Origin: Nemertoderma westbladi
Lineage: Eukaryota; Xenacoelomorpha; Nemertodermatida; Nemertodermatidae
NCBI GenBank assembly: GCA_032718475.1
Contig: JAUCBJ010007149.1
Location: 1 to 22,214 of the forward strand
DNA: 22,214 bases
Direction of reading: 5' to 3'
Below, piece after piece: positions 16,672 to 22,214 of the stretch (positions within the stretch are counted from its first letter, which is position 1; each line of letters begins with the position of its first letter). A program made the position numbers and the translations under genes. The notes below the pieces were generated by a model that did no database searches, was not told where the DNA came from, and saw nothing but the letters and a program-made list of their open reading frames with translations.

Positions 16672-18993
16672 TTAAATTATTTCAAGTGTGTTCAAGCATC
16701 TAACTAAGAATGAACCGCACTCCTCCAAGCGGTTGGAATCAAAAAAGGTCGTAAAAGAGTTGAAATTAAGGGACGGGTGAGCCGAACGAAGCTCATCCAA
16801 AAGCGGACAGTCTCGGATCACGTGTATCTCTGTTTGTATACTCCCGCATTTACAGCGTCTATTATCGGGGGGAATTCTGGACCAACGCCCTGTTTCAACC
16901 GCTAAATGGGTGGACATCAAACGAAAACGAGTTAGAGCTACACGTTTGCGCTCGGCCAGAGCTTCTCTGGATAAATAACAAGGTAGAGTAGTGAAATCCG
17001 GGTTCATTTGAGTGTAGATAACTCGACGGGTTGAGGTACTAATTAAAACATCGTTCCTTAGTTTATCACTATAGAAGTTTAAACTGCAGGATTCGGGGTT
17101 ATTCAGAATGGAATCCACGGCTCTTCCCATAGTGGTACCAGCTTGTCGGACAAGACCTAAGGCGAAAATAACAGGCGAGTGTCTTTCCGGATTCGAAGAA
17201 ATTTTCTGTAGGAATTTCCACTGTCTATTAAGGATAACCGCCTTTGGAGACGGGCGACCGAGTTCAAGCAACAGGATGTCATGACAAGTTTGATGCCGGA
17301 CGTTAGCTGCGCCTTTTAGCATTGAGAAGTATTGCGATGCTACTGGTGAGAAATTGGCTCCAATCCAACACTCGCAGGAGTAAAATATCGCTGCGTTAAC
17401 TGCGGCGTCTAAAATCATAAGTTTAACCCATAGAGGACTATCTTGATTTTTATTCAGAAAGGAATGGTACTTGGAAACATGTTTTGCCTTCTCTTTGGAC
17501 TGCAAAACAACTGATCTGTTGATCCCTCCAGCCTGGGGGATACATGAACCCAGATAAATGTAACTGGTACAGTTCTTAACAGAAAGTGATGAACAATCCC
17601 AAACTGACGAGATTAAAAATTCTTCCTTATCTAATGACGACCCGTTAATAACGATAAACTTTGTCTTTGTCTGGTTGATCGCCATATTATAATCATGGCA
17701 GAACTCGACTAATATTTCCAATTTCTGAATACAACGCTCCCGAGTTGTGGCTAGAATGACGGAATCGTCCATGAGAAGCAATGCGTGTAAACACATCAGA
17801 AAACCATCCTCACCTAAACATTTCAAGCGATGTAATAGTGGATTAATATACAATGTAAACAGACGACAACTTCCTGGGGAACCCTGAAGTACTCCAAGTA
17901 CACTCTGAATTATCGAAGATCCTATAATGCTGGTAGTTCCAGTGTATAAACCTTGGAGTGCACGTAACATGACTCCTCCGCATCCCATACGTTTCAACAA
18001 CGAAAATAACTTTGACCGTTTCACTCGATCGTAAGCTGTAGAGAAATCTACGAAAACCAAGAACAATTTTTTCTTTGATTCCCGGGCATAATCGATTAAT
18101 AAGTTCAAGGTTAATATTTGTTCTTCACAACAGCGCCCTGCTTGAGCACCGGCTTGTTCGACATCGGGTGAAGCCCACCTAGAAACTCTCTTAGACAAGA
18201 TGGAGTCATATAATTTGGCGATGGAGTTCATAATGGATATTCCACGATAATTCAAACATAATTCCCGAGCACCGCGTTTAAACACAGCAACGAGCCGGGA
18301 CTGGGACCAAGAGGGTAATGCACAACCGCTTAGAAAAATAGAATTGAATATATGCACCAAAAATACAAGCCACTGTATCGGTAAAAATTTAAATAAACCC
18401 GGTGATACCCCATCTGGACCCGCAGCTTTATTCGCTTTTGTTTCATTGACAGATTCACGAACTTCATCAAGAGTTATGGGGGAATCCAGGAGTGGGATGT
18501 AAGGGCAGCTAGATGTATCAATATGGTCTTCCGGTTGAGAAGGGAACTCGTTTGTAGGAGTGAGGAGTTTTTGGAAATGTTCAGCGAACTCAATATCAGT
18601 GGGTGAAGACGTGGGGGATAACATGGCCGAGGTACTCGACTCAAGTCCACCTTTCCAATTGATCCGCGCCCATACAGACTTGCTGTCCCTATTCTGAGCT
18701 AAAGAAGCCCAAACATCTGCAGTATTTTGCGACCCAGAGTTCAATGAGGACAGGGAATTAGATTTAAGAGTTGCACTTTTAGCAGCGTCATATATAATTC
18801 TCACAAAAGTATCTGGTGTATCCAAATCGAAACTGTCTAAACTGGAGGTTAACTCGGAAGTTCTCCCATTTAAATTATGAAGAAATTCTCCAACATTTAT
18901 CCTCGATTGTCTAACTGGTCTTACACACAAACTATTAGCTTGGGAAGGCCTATTCATGCAGGCATACCGGCCGAGATCGACGGAACGCATCAA
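16672..18993 (-). CDS. LINE reverse transcriptase ORF (endonuclease missing)
   Basis: This 773-codon frame is uninterrupted and stays open up to 19032. It would copy LINE RNA at a nicked target site. Visible motifs in order: NKAAGPDGVSPGLFKF (entry of the reverse transcriptase domain), LNYRGISIMNSIAKLYDSIL, FVDFSTAYDRV with catalytic Asp316, GVLQGSPGSC, and LLLMDDSVILA with Asp409-Asp410. The second catalytic box is therefore LMDD rather than YADD or FADD, but both aspartates remain. A thumb-like region follows (YLGSCIPQAGG, ECWIGANF). Near the end is a CKCG motif followed about ten residues later by H and C (RDCP), a CXCX(n)HX(n)C zinc-finger-like site found in several LINE clades. The annotated first codon is TTG; the first ATG is 18988-18990, and neither need be a real start. 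The endonuclease domain is absent. Confidence 0.92.
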   Translation of the reverse strand: MMRSVDLGRYACMNRPSQANSLCVRPVRQSRINVGEFLHNLNGRTSELTSSLDSFDLDTPDTFVRIIYDAAKSATLKSNSLSSLNSGSQNTADVWASLAQNRDSKSVWARINWKGGLESSTSAMLSPTSSPTDIEFAEHFQKLLTPTNEFPSQPEDHIDTSSCPYIPLLDSPITLDEVRESVNETKANKAAGPDGVSPGLFKFLPIQWLVFLVHIFNSIFLSGCALPSWSQSRLVAVFKRGARELCLNYRGISIMNSIAKLYDSILSKRVSRWASPDVEQAGAQAGRCCEEQILTLNLLIDYARESKKKLFLVFVDFSTAYDRVKRSKLFSLLKRMGCGGVMLRALQGLYTGTTSIIGSSIIQSVLGVLQGSPGSCRLFTLYINPLLHRLKCLGEDGFLMCLHALLLMDDSVILATTRERCIQKLEILVEFCHDYNMAINQTKTKFIVINGSSLDKEEFLISSVWDCSSLSVKNCTSYIYLGSCIPQAGGINRSVVLQSKEKAKHVSKYHSFLNKNQDSPLWVKLMILDAAVNAAIFYSCECWIGANFSPVASQYFSMLKGAANVRHQTCHDILLLELGRPSPKAVILNRQWKFLQKISSNPERHSPVIFALGLVRQAGTTMGRAVDSILNNPESCSLNFYSDKLRNDVLISTSTRRVIYTQMNPDFTTLPCYLSREALAERKRVALTRFRLMSTHLAVETGRWSRIPPDNRRCKCGSIQTEIHVIRDCPLLDELRSAHPSLNFNSFTTFFDSNRLEECGSFLVRCLNTLEII

Positions 18994-19612
18994 AAGTTCG
19001 GAAGCAGAAAGTTCCCGGACAGAGTTAAGTACCTATTTAATAATCTATTTAATAAAATACACAAAATTCTAGAACGTTATTAACGAATTTATTTTATGAG
19101 TTGGTAGGCAACAGCGGTATATATACCGCCATATATACCGGTACAATATCTATATTGCCTAGCTAATCATACATAAACAAATTGTTCCAGAATATTGTGT
19201 ATTTATTAAATAGAATAAATGGCTTGCAGCGAACAATAATTCTTGCAATCTTTGAATGTCTATATTTCAGCTGTTTCTTAACGAAATTCCGAAATTGTTG
19301 CATATTTGGAATCCTTGGAACGCAGGCTTTCTAATGATATCTATAAAGTGTAAAAATATCTATAAAGTCTTTAATGTGAAGAATGGCGATGATAGGAGAT
19401 GTGCAATTTCGTAAAAGACACTTTTTTAAAACACTTATAAATAAAATCTAAAGGCAAAATCGAAAATTCCGGCTTCATGGTAACAACCACGGTGAGTTGA
19501 ACTAGTAGTGTTTCAAATTTCAAACAATATGATAAAGATTTGTAGAAAAATTTGGGGGGGGGGGTTCGTGTCATCAGAAAATGACACTATATTACGGGTC
19601 ATGGTGTAATTG

Positions 19613-19930
19613 TTACTGCAGTAATAAATAATTGTTACTGCAGTATTAAATAATTGTTACTGACAAATAAATTTTTTTTTACTGCAGTAACAATTATTTC
19701 TTACTGCAGTAAAAAAATATGTTTTGTTTATTACTGCAGTAATAATTATTTATTACTGCAGTAATAATTATTTGTTACTGCAGTAACAAATATTTATTAC
19801 TGCAGTAATAAATAAATTTTTTTTTACTGCAGTTACAAATAATTCATACTGCAGTAAAAAATAATTTTTATTTATTACTGTAGTAACAATTATTTATTAC
19901 TGCAGTAACAATTATTTATTACTGCAGTAA
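19613..19930. repeat. 22 bp tandem array of the palindrome TTACTGCAGTAA, 14 copies
   Basis: TTACTGCAGTAA (or a one- to three-base variant) starts at 19613, 19635, 19657, 19679, 19701, 19731, 19753, 19775, 19797, 19824, 19846, 19875, 19897 and 19919. Spacing is 22 bp except for three steps of 30, 27 and 29 bp, where the A/T spacer is longer. The spacer is AT-only, mostly CAATTATTTA or TAAATAATT. The palindromes are better kept than the spacers. No coding potential is present. Confidence 0.93.
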
Positions 19931-20316
19931 CAAATATGGAGGCATTTTTCTTGTTTCATAGAGGTATTTATTCATTTACATTTTGACCCTTTAGAGACGC
20001 CATATGTTACGGGGTGATGTTGACAAATTGACACGTCATAGCAAACAATTATGATTTGATTGAATCGTTCAACAATAATTACTGAGAAGATAATGTGTAC
20101 AATGAACAGACAAAGGATGGGTTGTAATGATGACAAATAAACAGCAATCAGCGTAAAGCAGTTAATAAATAAATGATGCTTTGTGATTGCGTTAGAGGAG
20201 TTTAACCTGACAACAAAACAAACAGGCAACAGAAATAGAAATAAATCATGGGCATATTGAGCCGAATTATGTATGATTTACTGTAGGTTATTGATTATAT
20301 GATAGATAAGAGAAAA

Positions 20317-20346
20317 TAAATATAAATATAAATAAATAAATAAATA
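20317..20346. repeat. (TAAA)n simple repeat
   Basis: AAATAAATATAAATATAAAT runs into four TAAA units. It is plain simple sequence. Confidence 0.8.
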
Positions 20347-20599
20347 CAGTACATAAACTCATAGGAATGAATTATGAATTAATTATCAGAATGACAATGA
20401 TTGGCTATGAGGTGAAACAGATTATATGGCGGAACAGATACGCCTCAACTTGAAATCCTCTAGATCGAGAGAAATCAGTTCGTATATCTCGGTATTACTA
20501 TTTCGTCTGGGCCCTTATTCTTAAATTGAACTAAACCGTCGTCGCGTCGTCAAGGATATCCCTCGTACTGAAGTTGACTCGGTAGCACTAAGGTAGGGT

Positions 20600-20950
20600 G
20601 TCCTGCTCCGTAGTCAATCATAAACCCTGGTCCGTTATTGCTTATAAAACCCAGCCTGTAGTCGCTATGGGACCCGGTCCAGTAGTTGCTAGGGATACTG
20701 GTCCGTTGTTGATTACTATTATTATTATTATTAATATTGGCTTTTATTCCCGTATATGGATATATAAAGAGGAATATAATAGGTATATGATAGGGAACCC
20801 AGTCCGTTGTTGCTAGGGAAACCGGACCGTTGTTGCTTAGGAATCGGGTCCGTAGTTGTGGTTGCAAGCAGGGAATCAGTTCCGTTCTCGCTAATGAATC
20901 CAGTAGTCGTTTCCAGCTGAGGAACTCCATCCGTTGTCGTTATGGACTGG
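20600..20950. repeat. Degenerate ~24 bp minisatellite, split by an ATT-rich insertion
   Basis: The core GTCCGTTGTTGCTAGGGA recurs about every 24 bp, with TCCG-like starts at 20607, 20631, 20655, 20678, 20702, 20803, 20826, 20849, 20881 and 20930. An AT-rich segment with (ATT)n at about 20717-20795 interrupts it. On the minus strand the unit is eight codons and one 126-codon frame runs through (with recurring SNNGP), but that openness follows from the period, so no protein is called. Confidence 0.8.
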
Positions 20951-21217
20951 AGGAGCTCCCTTCCGACACCGCTAACTAACCGCGGCAGTGAAGCAGCTTA
21001 TCAGGCAGTTGTCAGGAGGCAATGGGCTGCTCATGCTTAACCTTTTAATGTTTTGCAATAAATAGATTGAAAAGTTAGGGTAATGAAAACGAGAGAAACT
21101 GTCTTTCAGTATAGTGTAGTCGTTGATAATGATGTGCAAACCCCATACAGTAGAGAATAGGCCCCCACCACTGACCCGCCCAAGGCCACCCACCACTCAT
21201 AATCCGGCGCTGAGTAA

Positions 21218-21244
21218 CGTGATTAAAACGTAATTTTAATCACG
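21218..21244. repeat. Perfect 11 bp hairpin
   Basis: CGTGATTAAAA (21218-21228) is followed by a 5-base loop and its exact complement (21234-21244). It is not followed by a gene and lacks a T-run specific to termination, so it is noted only as a structure. Confidence 0.85.
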
Positions 21245-22214
21245 CTTGTATTTGGATGCGCGTAAAAATATTTCAATTTATGAACAAAAAACATAACTTT
21301 TAAGAACAAAAGTTTATTTACTTAGTTTTAAAAACACAAGTTGCTATACAATGATAAAACTTGACGTTTTTTCGGTATGTATAGACTTATTAGATATGAC
21401 AATTGCTGGCTTAGACGACGACTTCCTTACCTGTTTTTTTTCTATTTGTATAATTAAACTACACAATCCCAAATATATCACTGGAAATAATATAATGTAA
21501 TAATCACATAGCAATGGTATACTATTCCTTGGCGTTACTCAAATATATAGAATTGTATATAATATCTAAAACATCAACATTTGGCTTATCTGCCAAATCC
21601 CGGCGAAAAATGTTATCAAATAAATTTTCACAGAATTTAAACAAGGGGCACTTCGTGTCCCTGCTTAAATAAAATGATAACTACTTACGGTTGAACAGAT
21701 AGGAACATGTTGTTTCTCTGTTTCCAATGAATTTTACTTGCTTGATATTGGTCTGTCAAAAATATATTTCATTCAACCCAAAATTATATTCAAGAGACCG
21801 GATCATGCTGAAAGTGGTGTTTATTATGCGTTCCTATTACTTTATTGAATTGTACTGTATAATATCTAGCATTCACGACTCCCTCTGGGAAAAGCAACTC
21901 TTTACCATAATATCTTACAAATCATTTCCTGTAATAATGAAAATAAAAATTAATAATGAAAATTACTGCCAAGATCTTTGTTTATTTAGACCTTTACTTG
22001 GTAACTGAAGTAAATTCATTGCATATTATGCGAACTTTAAACCCGATTTCCAATAACAATTTCTTACAATATACACAAAAATAAAAATAAAATATATATG
22101 TATATGTATAGATAGAATATAGTATATTATATTGCCTACTGCAGCGTAAACTATACAAATAATATAATAATAATATTCATGAGAAAAAAACTATTTCATA
22201 AATAATATCTGAAA

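Larger units (their letters stand above)
16312..19032 (-). mobile_element. 5'-truncated non-LTR retrotransposon (LINE)
   Basis: The element consists of a reverse transcriptase ORF, a 3' untranslated region of about 340 bp (16671 down to 16331), an AATAAA signal (minus strand, about 16331-16336) and a terminal run of TAA triplets (about 16312-16330). The apurinic-type endonuclease that normally precedes the reverse transcriptase is absent, and the open frame stops at a TAG at 19033-19035, in line with 5' truncation during target-primed insertion. A (TAA)n tail is known from I-type and some related clades, but the clade is not settled. Confidence 0.75.
19036..22214. other. Gene-free stretch with repeats
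   Basis: No gene is supported from the LINE to the end of the window. The stretch holds a G11 run (about 19554-19564), a 22 bp palindrome array, a short TAAA-type simple repeat near 20317-20346, a 24 bp minisatellite and a hairpin. From about 21300 to the end it is AT-rich with no structure I can name. Short open frames at 19371-19574, 19972-20229 and 21727-22008 lack any recognisable domain. Confidence 0.5.

Noticed and set aside
19371-19574. Minus-strand 67-codon ORF
   Set aside because: It is short, in AT-rich DNA, begins at the G11 run and has no domain I recognise; it may be part of an unidentified repeat.
19613-19930. CRISPR-like array of 12 bp repeats and 10 bp spacers
   Set aside because: Spacers are alike and AT-only, repeats are too short, and the genome is that of an animal.
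21218-21244. Rho-independent terminator
   Set aside because: The hairpin is AT-rich, lacks a following T-run and does not follow a gene; bacterial termination does not apply here.
21727-22008. Plus-strand 93-codon ORF near the right edge
   Set aside because: AT-driven composition and no motif or neighbour to support a gene.
1-22214. tRNA or rRNA genes
   Set aside because: I looked for A-box/B-box and clover-leaf arms on both strands and saw no convincing candidate by eye.

Overview
This window looks like a repeat-dominated, AT-rich stretch of an animal nuclear genome, most likely a marine invertebrate. No operon structure, ribosome binding sites or bacterial genes are visible. All clearly recognisable coding sequence belongs to transposable elements: a BEL/Pao LTR retrotransposon, a PIF/Harbinger DNA transposon and a non-LTR retrotransposon (LINE). 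The animal assignment rests on these families together, on the many micro- and minisatellites, and on recurring words such as TAGGCCTA and ACCGGT. Which phylum it comes from is a guess.

Layout. (1) About 1-7.7 kb, minus strand: a decayed BEL/Pao element. Its gag lies at 4241-7597 and is interrupted by one in-frame TAA. Its pol lies at 2-3010 (protease, reverse transcriptase, RNase H and a C-terminal integrase remnant), and most of the integrase has been lost by an in-frame deletion. A 1.2 kb satellite with a monomer of about 147 bp separates gag from pol. Each monomer carries a CTCF-like CCGCTAGAGGGC core. (2) 7.75-9.3 kb: an 18-base C run, then a tandem array with a unit of about 465 bp that is very rich in GATC. 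(3) 9.5-11.4 kb: AT-rich DNA with one unrecognised minus-strand ORF of 169 codons that ends at a splice-donor-like sequence. (4) 11.4-15.0 kb: inverted-repeat-rich DNA, a GC-rich cruciform-prone patch, and a convergent pair of intact genes, a Myb/SANT-like protein (+) and a Harbinger transposase (-). These are the two proteins that an autonomous Harbinger element needs. A 123 bp MITE-like inverted repeat sits between them. (5) 15.0-16.3 kb: non-coding, with a 31 bp minisatellite whose unit junctions are palindromes. (6) 16.3-19.03 kb, minus strand: a 5'-truncated LINE with an open 773-codon reverse transcriptase ORF and a (TAA)n tail. (7) 19.0-22.2 kb: non-coding, with a very regular 22 bp array of the palindrome TTACTGCAGTAA and a degenerate 24 bp minisatellite.

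The only genes that plausibly work together are the two Harbinger proteins (DNA-binding accessory factor plus DDE transposase) and, ancestrally, gag and pol of the BEL element. No host gene can be supported with confidence. The most unusual signals are structural: four separate arrays built from palindromes or protein-binding-site-like cores (CTCF-like, GATC, 31 bp and 22 bp).
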